Shown here piece after piece: positions 10,148 through 20,309 of a stretch of 64,000 nt of DNA. The position numbers and the translations under genes were made by a program. Each line of letters starts with the position of its first letter. The stretch's first letter is position 1. Source of the DNA: Gammaproteobacteria bacterium (GTDB lineage: Bacteria; Pseudomonadota; Gammaproteobacteria; Burkholderiales; Gallionellaceae). The notes beneath the pieces are model-generated. The model worked only from the letters and a program-made list of their open reading frames with translations, was not told where the DNA came from and searched no databases. The stretch spans positions 422,684 through 486,683 of the forward strand of contig JAHIZO010000005.1 of the NCBI GenBank assembly GCA_018814405.1. The letters are read 5' to 3'.

Positions 10148-11013
10148 GCCTTGTCGCTACAGCAAGTGCAGGTGATGGTGCGGTGTGTCAACGCCGGCAA
10201 GCTGCTGCGTAGGCTCTTCTGGTACGAGGTGTTCACATCGGCGATGACCACGCCGGAACCGCGCTGCAGTTCGTCCATGACGCGACCCCATGGATCGACG
10301 ATCATGCTGTGGCCGTGCGTCTCGCGACCGCTCACGTGATAGCCGCCCTGAGCTGCGGCGACAACGTAAGACAGGTTCTCGATGGCGCGTGCGCGGATCA
10401 ATGGTTCCCAGTGCACTTTGCCGGTGGTGGCGGTAAAGGCCGACGGCAACACGATGATGTCGACATCCTTCATGGCGCGGAATAACTCGGGGAAGCGCAG
10501 GTCATAACAGATGGCCAGACCGATGCGGCCGAACGGGCTGTCGACCACAACGACCTTGTCACCGGCTTCGATGGTCTGTGCTTCGTTATAGCTTTCGTTG
10601 CCCAGCGTTAGATTGAACAGGTGGATCTTGTCGTAACGCGACACCGGCGCGCCGGTCTCGTCGAACACCAACAGGCTGTTGCGCACTTTATTCGGCGTGT
10701 TCGATACCAGCGGCAACGAACCCATCAGCCATACCTTGTGTTTGCGTGCAGTCTCGCTCATGAACTGCTGAATCGGGCCTTCGCCCGGTTGTTCGCATAC
10801 TTTGACCTTGTCTTGTTCGTTCATACCCATGATGGCGAAGAACTCAGGCAGGACGATCAGCTTTGCGCCTTGCCCGGCTGCATCCGCCACCAGACGCCGC
10901 GCCTCACTCAGGTTGCCTTCAACATTGGGGCCGGAGGCCATCTGGATGGCGGCGACCTTGAATGCGCTCTGCTGCGCGGCGATACGGGCTTGGGTGGAAT
11001 CAAGAGAGCTCAT
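10144..11013 (-). CDS. Carbon-nitrogen hydrolase (Nit/NitR-type, probable deaminated glutathione amidase-like)
   Basis: 289 residues with the nitrilase-superfamily triad: Glu in LPEFF (about 56), Lys in DKIHLF (about 128) and Cys in [11 protein letters not shown] (about 169). The pattern [20 protein letters not shown] and [11 protein letters not shown] places it with Nit proteins, whose known members hydrolyse deaminated glutathione. Substrate is inferred. The C-terminus ends in an unusual Cys-rich TCTCCSDKA. It sits between yhdP and tldD, a common proteobacterial arrangement. Confidence 0.88.
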   Translation of the reverse strand: MSSLDSTQARIAAQQSAFKVAAIQMASGPNVEGNLSEARRLVADAAGQGAKLIVLPEFFAIMGMNEQDKVKVCEQPGEGPIQQFMSETARKHKVWLMGSLPLVSNTPNKVRNSLLVFDETGAPVSRYDKIHLFNLTLGNESYNEAQTIEAGDKVVVVDSPFGRIGLAICYDLRFPELFRAMKDVDIIVLPSAFTATTGKVHWEPLIRARAIENLSYVVAAAQGGYHVSGRETHGHSMIVDPWGRVMDELQRGSGVVIADVNTSYQKSLRSSLPALTHRTITCTCCSDKA

Positions 11014-11050
11014 GTTGTCAGTGCTTTCAGTTTTTATTCGTTGAGAGAGA

Positions 11051-14000
11051 CTAATTATTATTATCTATTGTGTCTTGCGAGCGGGAGGCACCCATCCGTT
11101 CAACCTTTGGATCGGCCCAACTGCCGCTGACATTGTAGTCAAACGACACCAGCTTATCGAGCGGATCGCGCAGGAGTTTGTTTGTAAGCAACACGCCCAT
11201 TCCGATGGCAGGCCCGGCAGCAAAAGAAAGCAGCGATACATTGTCACCGATGGCCGGCAACACGCGCACCTTGAGTTCCTGCGTCTCACGCGCCAGATCG
11301 ACGTCCCCTTGCAGGGTTACCTTGGCTGAAGAGCCTGTCATCACGAAGTTTTCGGTCTTGAGCAAACCGTTCTGAATGACCGCTTCACCCTTGATGCTGC
11401 TGAATTCAAAGCCGGGCGTGAACACGTCGGTGAAGTCGAGAGATATCCGTTTCGGGATCGATTGCAGACTGAGCACGCCCAGCAATTTGGCGGCGCCCGG
11501 ATCGACCTGCAGGAATCGTCCCTTGCCGGTCGTCAATTGCAGGCTGCCATTCAGACTGGGGAAATCAAGTTCATCGGGTGCGCCGCGCCAGCTAAGCTCG
11601 CTCACCAGCAGCCCCCCGCCGCCTGTCAGGCTTTCGGGATACCCGGAACGGGCGAGGATGCGACCGGCATCGGCGATCTCGATGCGGGCGCTGATTTCGC
11701 TCGTGCCCTGCAACGGACGCCAGCGTCCACCGACATTCACCACGCCATCAGGGTTGGTCAGACGCATTCTTTTCAGGACGGCATCGCCCGCATCGTCATC
11801 CATCAGCATCTCCAACTTGCCCAGCTGCCGTCCCTTCCAGGTCAGTTGATCGACGACCATATCGATCTCCGGCATGGAGATCGCCTCTGCTTTTGTAGGG
11901 GGGGCATCTTGAGCAAGCTTTGCCACTTCCACATCCGCAGTCTCTCCCAGCATGAGATGCTTCAAACGCACATACAGCTTGCCTTCATGCTGCGGTTGCC
12001 AGATCAGATCGCCGCTCACTTCGCGCGCATCCAGCCGCGTGCTGATCAAGCCGTTGCGTCCGCTGCCACGAATTTGCAGGTCGTGCAGGGCATTGCCATA
12101 ACCTTGTACCGTATCGATGTTCACGTCGATACCGGCGATGTTGGGTAACGCGCCCTCGCTATCCGGCAAGGATGCCCAGCCGCTCCATCCTTGCATGGAA
12201 AAATACGGCAACTTTCCAGTGATCCAGATGCCGTCTTGCGGCGGCGCATCCGCCACCTTACCCAGCGAGATATTGCCGCGCTTGATGTCCCAGTGCCCGG
12301 CTTCGTTCCTGGTTCTGGCCAAATCGATCTTGAAGATATCGCCGTAGCGGAATTTCAGTTGATTCTTGCCGGCATTAATGTCTTTCAACTCGAACTTCAG
12401 GGACCGGCTCTGCGCTGCCGTCTTGTTGAAAGGTTGCGGCAGATTCGAACTCAATCCTTGCAGGTTGGAACTGACACTTACATCTGCCAACTTGTCTTTG
12501 ACACTGATCTCGGCCTGCCAGGCGGTCTTGCCATGCAGACGCCACAACAAGGGGTAGCCATAGGTGTCGTACAGGCTATCCGCATCCATCGTGCCAGCTG
12601 CATGCACGAATAGCACACTGCCTTCGTTGCGCAATGAGATACGCGCCGGCCCGCCGAGTATCTGTGCCGTCACGCCTTCTGCTTTGATACTTTGTTCGGT
12701 GAAGGTAAGCGTGCCCTTCGCCTTGCTTAGCAGCGGCACGCCCCCGCCCAAATCGATATCGTTACCATCGACGCGATAACTGCCTTTCACGCTTGTATCA
12801 CCACCACCAGTAAGCGGTATATCCAATCGTAGCTTCAGCAAGCCGCGACCTTTTGCGTGGAAATCATCGGTGTATCCACTCAGATAACCGCGTACCGGAC
12901 TATTACGAATATAGTCGAGCGAATGCTCAGTGGGACCGGCCGCCTCGCCGTCGACTTCCATCACCAGCGATTTCGACAAGGTGTCGGGCAAGGCGACGCG
13001 CACGTTCTGCAAAGCGGCCCCCACCGTTTCCGCCTTTGATGCTTTCACTTCCAGCAAACGCCCTTGTATCAACAGGTCGGCCTTGGCTTTTTCGATACGC
13101 GGCCAACCGGGATCGAATTCGATGGCGACATCCTTGGCGTTGGCGGTCAAACGGAACAGCCCGATTTTGCTGTCTGGGAACGGGAAGTCGTTCAGGTCAC
13201 CACGCACGTGCATCTGGAACGTATCTGCTATGCCGCCCTGCAAACCGGTTTGCAACCAGCGGTAGGTCTGGTCGTTAAAGGCATGCATAGGGATGTAACG
13301 CGCGGCGTGCTTTACCTCGACGCGTGTCAGGCTGACCGTCAGGTCGGCGATGCCGGGGCCATCGTTGATCTGATAACTGCCATACACCGTCCCTTCTGCA
13401 TCCGCATTGGAGACCAGCACCTTGTTCAATTTGAGATCCCAGCCATGCTGGTTGTTACGTTGCCAATCAAGTTGGCCGTAAATGCGGTCGAATGAGAGCG
13501 GTTCGGACAGGAAGCCCGGTGCCTGCAAACGCAGTTTTCGACTGTCGATCTTCAGTATCCCGTCACTGTCGTTGCCTTCCACAGTACCGCTTAAACCGGA
13601 AATGGAGGGCCAATCACCCACTTGATTCAGCCCTACTTTATCGAATTGAGCACGCACCTGATAGCGCTGCAACTTTTCCAAGTCCCCCTGCCAACTCAAA
13701 TGCAAATTTCGGATCTTTCCCTGCGGCGCAAATTCAGTCAGCTTACGCTTGATGTCCTCAGCCACCGGCAAATAGGCCAACAAGCGATTGATATCCGGCA
13801 AGTGCAGCGCATTCACCTTTACCTCACCGGAGGCGGAGCGGTACCCGCTCTTGGCGGACAGATTGATCAGGAAGTCGGTCGGCTGCAGAGTAAAACCGTC
13901 ATGCGTACGCAACGATAGTTTACTGCTCGATACTTCAAATCCATTCTCCGACTGCTGCCACCCCAAACGTCCTTGCATACGCTGCAGCGAAAGTTCTGGC

Positions 14001-14887
14001 AGGTCTTCAGCCAGACGTGTCTTGACTGCGCTCAGGTCGATATCGGCATCCAGCTTGACCGGCACACCGGCGGATAAGCCCAGCCAGAAGCGCACGCCCC
14101 CGCTTCCGCTGTTTATGGCCGAGGGCAAGTCGAACCAAGTGCGCCAAGCGCCCACATCCGTGTGATCCATTCTGGTGTAGACCTCACCTTCCCAACTTGC
14201 CGTATCGGCAAAACTATCACCGCGCAGATTCGCACGCAGGTCGATAGGTGTAGCCAATGCCGCAGGTGGGGTGGCATTCAGGGCGAGGCGATGACGCCCG
14301 CGCACATTCTGAATAATGAGATCGACTTTCTCGAAAGCGATGGGCGGTGCATTGCGCAGCTCGTCCTGCCAGATGATGCGACCGTTGCGCACCACGATAA
14401 GCGACTGCCGCAACAACCAATCCAAACTCTTCGCGTCCGAGCTCAGTTCGCTCTGCCCGTTGGACGAGATGCCCGCCACGAAGCGATTGCCCTGTGCATC
14501 ACGCCGTACCAGCAGTTGCGGACGCTCAAGTTCAAGACTATGAAACCGAAGTTCTCCGAAGAAAAAAGTCGTCCATGCCACTGCGTTCCTCAGCAGCGGG
14601 AACTGAAGTGCTGTTGCACCCTGCTCGTCCAGCACACGCACATCAGACAACAACAAGCGGGGACGGAATCCGTGCCAGTCCGCTTCGATATGCGCGATAG
14701 TGACCTGGCGACCGACCGCAGAGGTGGCAGCGAGTTCGATGACGGCGTGATAGCGTTCGATGCCCGGCAACACCCAATAGCGTAGCGTGAGCAAACCACC
14801 CGCACCGAGCAGCAATAAAAGCAGTAAAAGCACACGGGAAAGTCTCCAGGTGCCGATCGCGGTGAAACGGAGCGCGAGTTTCAGCAT
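11051..14887 (-). CDS. yhdP: YhdP-family AsmA-like envelope lipid transport protein
   Basis: About 1278 residues from ATG 14887. It has one N-terminal membrane helix (LSRVLLLLLLLLGAGGLL) and a very long periplasmic part made of beta-rich AsmA-like repeats, with the C-terminal AsmA region near GGRWRPLQGTSEISARIEIADAGRIL. E. coli YhdP (1266 residues) helps move phospholipid to the outer membrane. An ATG at 14973 would add 28 residues of non-membrane-like sequence, so I prefer 14887. The open frame continues antisense into glnE, but that part is chance. Confidence 0.92.
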   Translation of the reverse strand: MLKLALRFTAIGTWRLSRVLLLLLLLLGAGGLLTLRYWVLPGIERYHAVIELAATSAVGRQVTIAHIEADWHGFRPRLLLSDVRVLDEQGATALQFPLLRNAVAWTTFFFGELRFHSLELERPQLLVRRDAQGNRFVAGISSNGQSELSSDAKSLDWLLRQSLIVVRNGRIIWQDELRNAPPIAFEKVDLIIQNVRGRHRLALNATPPAALATPIDLRANLRGDSFADTASWEGEVYTRMDHTDVGAWRTWFDLPSAINSGSGGVRFWLGLSAGVPVKLDADIDLSAVKTRLAEDLPELSLQRMQGRLGWQQSENGFEVSSSKLSLRTHDGFTLQPTDFLINLSAKSGYRSASGEVKVNALHLPDINRLLAYLPVAEDIKRKLTEFAPQGKIRNLHLSWQGDLEKLQRYQVRAQFDKVGLNQVGDWPSISGLSGTVEGNDSDGILKIDSRKLRLQAPGFLSEPLSFDRIYGQLDWQRNNQHGWDLKLNKVLVSNADAEGTVYGSYQINDGPGIADLTVSLTRVEVKHAARYIPMHAFNDQTYRWLQTGLQGGIADTFQMHVRGDLNDFPFPDSKIGLFRLTANAKDVAIEFDPGWPRIEKAKADLLIQGRLLEVKASKAETVGAALQNVRVALPDTLSKSLVMEVDGEAAGPTEHSLDYIRNSPVRGYLSGYTDDFHAKGRGLLKLRLDIPLTGGGDTSVKGSYRVDGNDIDLGGGVPLLSKAKGTLTFTEQSIKAEGVTAQILGGPARISLRNEGSVLFVHAAGTMDADSLYDTYGYPLLWRLHGKTAWQAEISVKDKLADVSVSSNLQGLSSNLPQPFNKTAAQSRSLKFELKDINAGKNQLKFRYGDIFKIDLARTRNEAGHWDIKRGNISLGKVADAPPQDGIWITGKLPYFSMQGWSGWASLPDSEGALPNIAGIDVNIDTVQGYGNALHDLQIRGSGRNGLISTRLDAREVSGDLIWQPQHEGKLYVRLKHLMLGETADVEVAKLAQDAPPTKAEAISMPEIDMVVDQLTWKGRQLGKLEMLMDDDAGDAVLKRMRLTNPDGVVNVGGRWRPLQGTSEISARIEIADAGRILARSGYPESLTGGGGLLVSELSWRGAPDELDFPSLNGSLQLTTGKGRFLQVDPGAAKLLGVLSLQSIPKRISLDFTDVFTPGFEFSSIKGEAVIQNGLLKTENFVMTGSSAKVTLQGDVDLARETQELKVRVLPAIGDNVSLLSFAAGPAIGMGVLLTNKLLRDPLDKLVSFDYNVSGSWADPKVERMGASRSQDTIDNNN

Positions 14888-14943
14888 CGTGCTGCGGCGC
14901 GCCGGATATTGCGACGAGATGAAAAGCAGAAGGGCATGGAGAC

Positions 14944-14949
14944 TATAAT
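14944..14949 (+). promoter_or_regulatory. Candidate -10 element for glnE
   Basis: A consensus TATAAT lies 42 bases before the glnE start, in the divergent gap with yhdP. The region 16-18 bases upstream has only a weak TGAAAA-like -35. Position would give a leader of about 35 bases. Confidence 0.45.
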
Positions 14950-14991
14950 GCGATGCAGGATGTACGACTTTCATTTTAACCGAAACCAGCC

Positions 14992-17682
14992 ATGAGAAAC
15001 CCCCAAGCCAGCAACGATTTCGATCAACTCGTCCAACATGCCGCACAGTGCAGCCGCTATTTTTCCAGATTGGTGGAAGCGGAGCCGGATTGGCTGGACA
15101 CTCTGCGCAGAGACCATCGCCTCCCCGCCGATGCAGATTTGATCCGTCGCTGGCTGGACGAGCTGCCCGCCGACGACGAGGCACAACTTTCGCGCGCCCT
15201 GCGCATGCTGCGCAAACGCGTGATGTTGCATCTGATCCTGCGCGACTTGGGCGGTCTGTGCGGATTGGAAGAAGTGGTGAGCGCCATGACCGCACTGGCC
15301 GAGCTGGCGGTACAGCGCGCGCAGGCACTGATGATGGCGACCTTGGGCACCCAGTTCGGCCAGCCGATAGGCGCTGACAGCGGTGAGCCGCAGCAGATGC
15401 TGGTGATCGGCATGGGCAAGCTTGGCGGGGGCGAACTGAATGTCTCATCCGATATCGACCTCATCTTCGTCTACCCGGAAGAAGGCGAGACCAACGGTGC
15501 CCGCACGCTTTCCAACCATGAGTTCTTCAGCAGACTCGGTCGCAAAGTGATCGCACTGGTGAACGACCTCACCGCAGACGGCTATGTGTTCCGCGTCGAT
15601 ATGCGCCTGCGCCCCTACGGCGACAGTGGCCCGCTGGCGATGAGCTTCGCCGCACTGGAGGAGTATCTGGTGGCACAAGGCCGCGAATGGGAGCGCTATG
15701 CCTGGATCAAGGCACGCGTCATTTCGCCCTTGGGCGACCCCAACATCGATGAACTGGAGAAGCTGGCCCAGCCTTTCGTATTCCGCAAATATCTTGATTT
15801 CGGCGCTTTCGATTCCATGCGCAAACTGCATGCACAGATACGCGCAGAAGTCGTTCGCCGCGACCGGCAGGACAATATCAAGCTCGGCTCCGGCGGCATC
15901 CGCGAGATCGAGTTCATCGCACAAGTGTTCCAACTGATACGCGGCGGGCGTGATGCACGACTGCGCATCAAGCCGACGCGGCAAGTATTGCAACTGCTCG
16001 CACAGGAGGGAGAACTGCAAGCCGATGTGGTGCAAAAACTGGATGAGAGCTACGCGTTCCTGCGCAACCTTGAGCACCGTTTGCAATATCTGGATGACCA
16101 GCAGACGCAGATGCTGCCGGAAGGCGAGGAGCAAAGATCCATCATCGCTCGCGGCATGGGCTATGCCGACTATGCCGCGCTGCTGGCTGAATTGGACCCG
16201 CTGCGCGAGTTCGTCAGCTCACAGTTCGAAGCGGTCTTTGGCAGCAAGCAGGCAGCCAGCGATAGCAGTATTTGGCATGAGAACGGCGATCATGATGAGC
16301 TGACCAAGCAACTAAGCCATGCGGGATATTCGGAAGCGGCCGAACTCGCCGACATCCTGCTGCAGATGCGCGCCAGTGGTCGTTACCGGCAGTTGCCGGA
16401 GATCAGCAGAGAGCGAATGGATAGTCTGATACCACGCTTCATCAAGCTATGTGCGACCGAGCCCAAACCCGATGCCACCTTGCGCCGCGCACTCAATCTG
16501 TTGGAAGCCATCGCCCGGCGGGCGGCCTATCTGGCCTTTCTAGCCGAATATCCGCAGGCGTTACCCAGGCTGATGCGCATATTGAGCGCCAGCGCATGGG
16601 CGGGCGACTATCTTGCACAGCACCCTATCCTGCTGGATGAATTGCTCGATGCGCGCGAGTTGTATGAGGCGCCGGATTGGAAAGCGCTGGATGCGCAGTT
16701 GCTCGAACAACTCGAGGCGCATCTCGGCGACACCGAACGCGAGATGGATGTGTTGCGACAGTTCAGGCAGGTGCAGACCTTCCATTTGCTGGCGATGGAT
16801 CTGCACGGTGTATTGTCTCTGGAAAATCTAAGCGATCATTTGAGCGACTTGGCCGACCTGATCTTACGTCATGTGTTGCGCCTGTGCTGGCGCGATGCAC
16901 GCAAAAAACACATCGAACAGCCAAAGTTCGCGGTGATCGCTTACGGCAAATTGGGCGGCAAAGAGTTGGGCTATTCCTCCGATCTCGATCTTGTGTTCTT
17001 GTTCGAGGACGATGATCCAGATGCCGGGCAGATCTATGCACGACTGGGGCAACGTATCAACACACTGATCTCCAGCTACACGGCTGCCGGGCGCTTGTAT
17101 GAAGTTGACTTGCGCCTGCGTCCTAACGGCGATAGTGGCTTGTTAGTCAGTTCGACTGAAGCATTCGAGTCCTACCAGCGAGAGAACGCCTGGATGTGGG
17201 AACATCAGGCACTGACCCGGGCTCGATTCTGCGCAGGCGATCCGGCTGTGGGCGAAAGATTCGAGCAGATACGCAAATCGATATTGTGCATGCCGCGAGA
17301 TACTGAAAAACTTAGGGCGGAAGTACGTGAGATGCGTCAGAAGATGCATGACGGACATCCGAACCCAACGGAATTATTCGATATCAAGCACGATAGTGGC
17401 GGCATGGTGGATATCGAATTCATGGTGCAGTTCATCGTGTTGGCCTATGCGTCCAGATATCCGCAATTAACGATGAACGTCGGCAATCTGGCCTTACTGC
17501 AAACTGCGGCCGAACTGAAGCTGATCGATCAGGACGTCAGCACTGCCTTGCAAGCCCACTACCGGGAATTGCGCAAATTGCAGCATCAGATGAGATTGAA
17601 TAAGACTGCTGCCCGCATAGAACCGGGCAGACTGGATACTTCTGTAGTGAAGACTTTGTGGGAAACGCTATTTGAGCAGTGA
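14992..17682 (+). CDS. glnE: Glutamine synthetase adenylyltransferase / deadenylylase
   Basis: 896 residues. It attaches and removes AMP on glutamine synthetase under control of PII. Both nucleotidyltransferase halves are seen: GMGKLGGGELNVSSDIDLIF near residue 140 (N-terminal, AMP-removing half) and AYGKLGGKELGYSSDLDLVF near residue 650 (AMP-adding half), each with the metal-binding DxD. Length is somewhat shorter than E. coli GlnE (946), as in many betaproteobacteria. Its TGA abuts the stop of the convergent adenylate cyclase gene. Confidence 0.97.
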   Translation: MRNPQASNDFDQLVQHAAQCSRYFSRLVEAEPDWLDTLRRDHRLPADADLIRRWLDELPADDEAQLSRALRMLRKRVMLHLILRDLGGLCGLEEVVSAMTALAELAVQRAQALMMATLGTQFGQPIGADSGEPQQMLVIGMGKLGGGELNVSSDIDLIFVYPEEGETNGARTLSNHEFFSRLGRKVIALVNDLTADGYVFRVDMRLRPYGDSGPLAMSFAALEEYLVAQGREWERYAWIKARVISPLGDPNIDELEKLAQPFVFRKYLDFGAFDSMRKLHAQIRAEVVRRDRQDNIKLGSGGIREIEFIAQVFQLIRGGRDARLRIKPTRQVLQLLAQEGELQADVVQKLDESYAFLRNLEHRLQYLDDQQTQMLPEGEEQRSIIARGMGYADYAALLAELDPLREFVSSQFEAVFGSKQAASDSSIWHENGDHDELTKQLSHAGYSEAAELADILLQMRASGRYRQLPEISRERMDSLIPRFIKLCATEPKPDATLRRALNLLEAIARRAAYLAFLAEYPQALPRLMRILSASAWAGDYLAQHPILLDELLDARELYEAPDWKALDAQLLEQLEAHLGDTEREMDVLRQFRQVQTFHLLAMDLHGVLSLENLSDHLSDLADLILRHVLRLCWRDARKKHIEQPKFAVIAYGKLGGKELGYSSDLDLVFLFEDDDPDAGQIYARLGQRINTLISSYTAAGRLYEVDLRLRPNGDSGLLVSSTEAFESYQRENAWMWEHQALTRARFCAGDPAVGERFEQIRKSILCMPRDTEKLRAEVREMRQKMHDGHPNPTELFDIKHDSGGMVDIEFMVQFIVLAYASRYPQLTMNVGNLALLQTAAELKLIDQDVSTALQAHYRELRKLQHQMRLNKTAARIEPGRLDTSVVKTLWETLFEQ

Positions 17683-19002
17683 TCAGGAGGCTACGGCCGG
17701 TGATTCACCTTGGGGTGGCAATTTAAAGATGTTGTTCTTTCCGGCTTCCGCCAAGCTATCCGCGCGGCCAACCAAGCGATAAGAGGTCATCTCCCCTTTG
17801 CCTTTAACGTTCAACACGTTCGGCGGCTCAAACAAATATTCATGGCGAAGACGGTTGTAGGTCAGGCGGTCGGTCAGGATATGGCCTGATTTGGCATCGT
17901 CAGTCAGGCGACTGGCGATGTTCACAGTGTCGCCCCACAGGTCGTAGATAAAACGCTTGGTGCCGATCACACCAGCCACCACCGGACCGGTCGCGATACC
18001 GACGTGCACGCCGAGATTGCGCTTGGCGGCCAACGGGTGCTTGTTGACGAAATCGATCATCTCCATGCCCATGTTCACCACGTCGGCGGCGTAATCCGGA
18101 CGCTCCCGGGTCAGACCACCCACCACCATATAGGCATCGCCGATGGTCTTGATCTTCTCCAGCCCGTACTTCTCTGATAGCTCGTCAAAACCCGAGAACA
18201 CCGTATTGAGCAGACCGACCATCTGTTCCGGCGACATCTGTTCGGTGAGCTGCGTGAAGTTGACCAGATCGGCGAACATCACCGTCACATCTGCATAGCC
18301 GTCCGCGATCAGGCCCTCGTTACGCTTGAGCCGTTCAGCGATTGAGGAAGGCAGCACATTGAACAACACGCGCTCGGACTTCTTCTGTTCCTCTGCCAGC
18401 AAAGCATGTTGTTCATCCAGCTGATGCTTGATCTTCTCCGTCTCGATCACGAAATAGCGCACCAGAAAATACAGGATGGCGGACATCGCGGCGAAGTTGA
18501 GCGCGAAGAAGAAACCGATGGTATTGAGCGGGATTCCTGTCGTGCTGCCGGTGCCCAGATAGAAATCAAAGAAGCCGGACACGGCCGTCAGCACCATGTA
18601 GGCAACGAACCATGGCACAGATTCCTTCCAGCTCGAAACCACCAAGGCACCGATCGGCGCCAGCAGGGCCCAAAGTGCCACGCCGCTGGAAGTGATGGAA
18701 CTGCCGATGCTCCACTGCATGACGAAAGGGGCGAACAGGAACAGGTTCAACTGTACGAAACGCAGCACTTCAAAGTTGCGCGTTTTCATGTAATAGACCA
18801 GCGAACCGACGGAGATGATCTGATAGACCAGCGGGACATTACTGGAGAAATTCAGCCCCATCATCCAGTAGATAGCCAGCCAGAACATGACGGCGAACGT
18901 CATGAATGCCGCGGCAAAGATGAGCAGACTCTTGCGCAGTTTGTCTTCCTGCGTATCGAGGACCTCCGGATCTATCTGTTGCGTATCGATGTGCTGCGCC
19001 AT
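17683..19002 (-). CDS. Class III adenylate cyclase with six-helix membrane domain
   Basis: 439 residues from ATG 19002, which has a GGGGGG ribosome site; an in-frame TTG at 19017 is less likely. Residues about 28-195 form six membrane helices, then a short coiled stretch leads to the catalytic domain. Metal-binding Asp residues are in FADLVNFT (about 242) and GDAYM. The adenine-specifying Lys in KIKTIGDAYM (about 284) and Asp in YDLWGDTVNIASR (about 355), with the following Asn and Arg, point to ATP rather than GTP as substrate. The product would be cAMP at the membrane. No cAMP-binding protein lies nearby. Confidence 0.9.
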   Translation of the reverse strand: MAQHIDTQQIDPEVLDTQEDKLRKSLLIFAAAFMTFAVMFWLAIYWMMGLNFSSNVPLVYQIISVGSLVYYMKTRNFEVLRFVQLNLFLFAPFVMQWSIGSSITSSGVALWALLAPIGALVVSSWKESVPWFVAYMVLTAVSGFFDFYLGTGSTTGIPLNTIGFFFALNFAAMSAILYFLVRYFVIETEKIKHQLDEQHALLAEEQKKSERVLFNVLPSSIAERLKRNEGLIADGYADVTVMFADLVNFTQLTEQMSPEQMVGLLNTVFSGFDELSEKYGLEKIKTIGDAYMVVGGLTRERPDYAADVVNMGMEMIDFVNKHPLAAKRNLGVHVGIATGPVVAGVIGTKRFIYDLWGDTVNIASRLTDDAKSGHILTDRLTYNRLRHEYLFEPPNVLNVKGKGEMTSYRLVGRADSLAEAGKNNIFKLPPQGESPAVAS

Positions 19003-19097
19003 GCGCCCCCCGGCCAAACCTGACTGAATGAAGCGATATTACCTTAAGCACAGGCAAAGGGATATGCCCCCACAGCGGGATATAGCGTTCACGCGGC

Positions 19098-19126
19098 TTC
19101 ATAATCGCACTGGAAACAGCTAGAAT
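19098..19126 (+). promoter_or_regulatory. Candidate sigma-70 promoter of ilvE
   Basis: TTCATA (19098-19103) and TAGAAT (19121-19126) are spaced by 17 bases in the 166-base divergent gap between the cyclase and ilvE. The leader would be about 36 bases and shows no leader peptide or riboswitch that I can recognise. Confidence 0.5.
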
Positions 19127-19168
19127 CCCCACCCCGAATTCAAACCCAACGCTTTCAAGGAAATCACC

Positions 19169-20089
19169 ATGTCCATGTCCGACCGCGACGGCTTCATCTG
19201 GCACGACGGTAAGCTCGTCCCCTGGCGCGATGCCACCACCCATGTCCTGACTCATACTTTGCACTATGGAATGGGTGTCTTCGAGGGCGTGCGCGCATAC
19301 AAGACGACGCAGGGCACGGCGATCTTCCGCCTGCAAGAGCATACCGATCGCCTGTTCAATTCGGCGTTCATCTTCAAGATGAAGATGCCGTTCGACAAAG
19401 AGACCCTGATCGAAGCGCAAAAAGAAGTGGTGCGCGCCAACAAGCTGGAATCCTGTTACATCCGTCCCATCGTATTCTACGGATCCGAAGCCATGGGCAT
19501 CGCCGCCAACAAAGTCAGCGTGCACGTCGCCATCGCGGCCTGGCCGTGGGGGGCTTATCTGGGTGAAGAAGGCATGGCCAAGGGCATCCGAGTCAAGACC
19601 TCCAGCTTCACCCGCCATCATGTGAACGTGAACATGTGCCGCTCCAAATCGGTCGGCACTTATACCAATTCCATCTTGGCACACCAGGAAGTGGCGAATG
19701 ACGGCTATGACGAAGCGTTGTTGTTGGACGTGGACGGCTACGTCGCCGAGGGCGCGGGGGAGAACATCTTCATCGTGAAGAAGGGCAAACTGTACACGCC
19801 CGACCTGACTTCTTGTCTGGAGGGCATCACGCGCGATTCGATCATCACGCTGGCCAAAGACATGGGGCTAGAGTTGATCGAGAAGCGCATCACACGCGAC
19901 GAAGTGTATTGCGCCGAGGAAGCCTTCTTCACCGGCACCGCCGCTGAAGTGACACCCATCCGCGAACTAGATACACGCACCATCGGCAGCGGCAGCCGCG
20001 GCCCGGTGACCACCAAGCTGCAAACAGCGTTCTTCGACATCGTCGCAGGCAAAAACGAAAAATACGCCGACTGGCTGGCGCACGTATAA
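19169..20089 (+). CDS. ilvE: Branched-chain amino acid aminotransferase
   Basis: 306 residues of fold-type IV PLP enzyme that performs the last step of Leu, Ile and Val synthesis. The PLP Lys is in [18 protein letters not shown]-type sequence near residue 160, and [18 protein letters not shown] is the typical downstream motif. An AAGGAA site precedes ATG 19169. It heads a plus-strand run with the zinc-finger gene (9-base gap), waaF and algC. The leucine pathway genes are 24 kb away in this window. Confidence 0.96.
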   Translation: MSMSDRDGFIWHDGKLVPWRDATTHVLTHTLHYGMGVFEGVRAYKTTQGTAIFRLQEHTDRLFNSAFIFKMKMPFDKETLIEAQKEVVRANKLESCYIRPIVFYGSEAMGIAANKVSVHVAIAAWPWGAYLGEEGMAKGIRVKTSSFTRHHVNVNMCRSKSVGTYTNSILAHQEVANDGYDEALLLDVDGYVAEGAGENIFIVKKGKLYTPDLTSCLEGITRDSIITLAKDMGLELIEKRITRDEVYCAEEAFFTGTAAEVTPIRELDTRTIGSGSRGPVTTKLQTAFFDIVAGKNEKYADWLAHV

Positions 20090-20098
20090 GGGGGAAGC

Positions 20099-20299
20099 AT
20101 GGCCAACGATCAAATCTCGCAACGTTATGTCGAAGTCTCGGCAGAGGCGTTGCCGCTGTTCTGCCCGACACCTTCGGTGAGCCTGTGGAGTGCCCACCCG
20201 CGCGTCGCAATCCCGGTCGAGAAACTGGGCGAAGCGGTCTGTCCTTATTGCGGCACACACTACAAGTTCAAGGGCGAGTTGCCCCACGGCCATCACTGA
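20099..20299 (+). CDS. Small zinc-finger protein (zf-CHCC / NDUFS6-like)
   Basis: 66 residues. LFCPTPSVSLWSAHPRVAIPV followed by AVCPYCGTHYKF supplies the Cys-His-Cys-Cys ligands of the zf-CHCC family related to the complex I subunit NDUFS6. Such genes are often found just after ilvE in betaproteobacteria. Function is unknown. A GGGGGAA ribosome site precedes the ATG. Confidence 0.88.
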   Translation: MANDQISQRYVEVSAEALPLFCPTPSVSLWSAHPRVAIPVEKLGEAVCPYCGTHYKFKGELPHGHH

Positions 20300-20309
20300 G
20301 ATCGGCCAG

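Noticed and set aside
14888-15448. N-terminal extension of yhdP into glnE
   Set aside because: The extension lies antisense to the glnE N-terminal coding region; the membrane helix that begins YhdP proteins starts at 14887.
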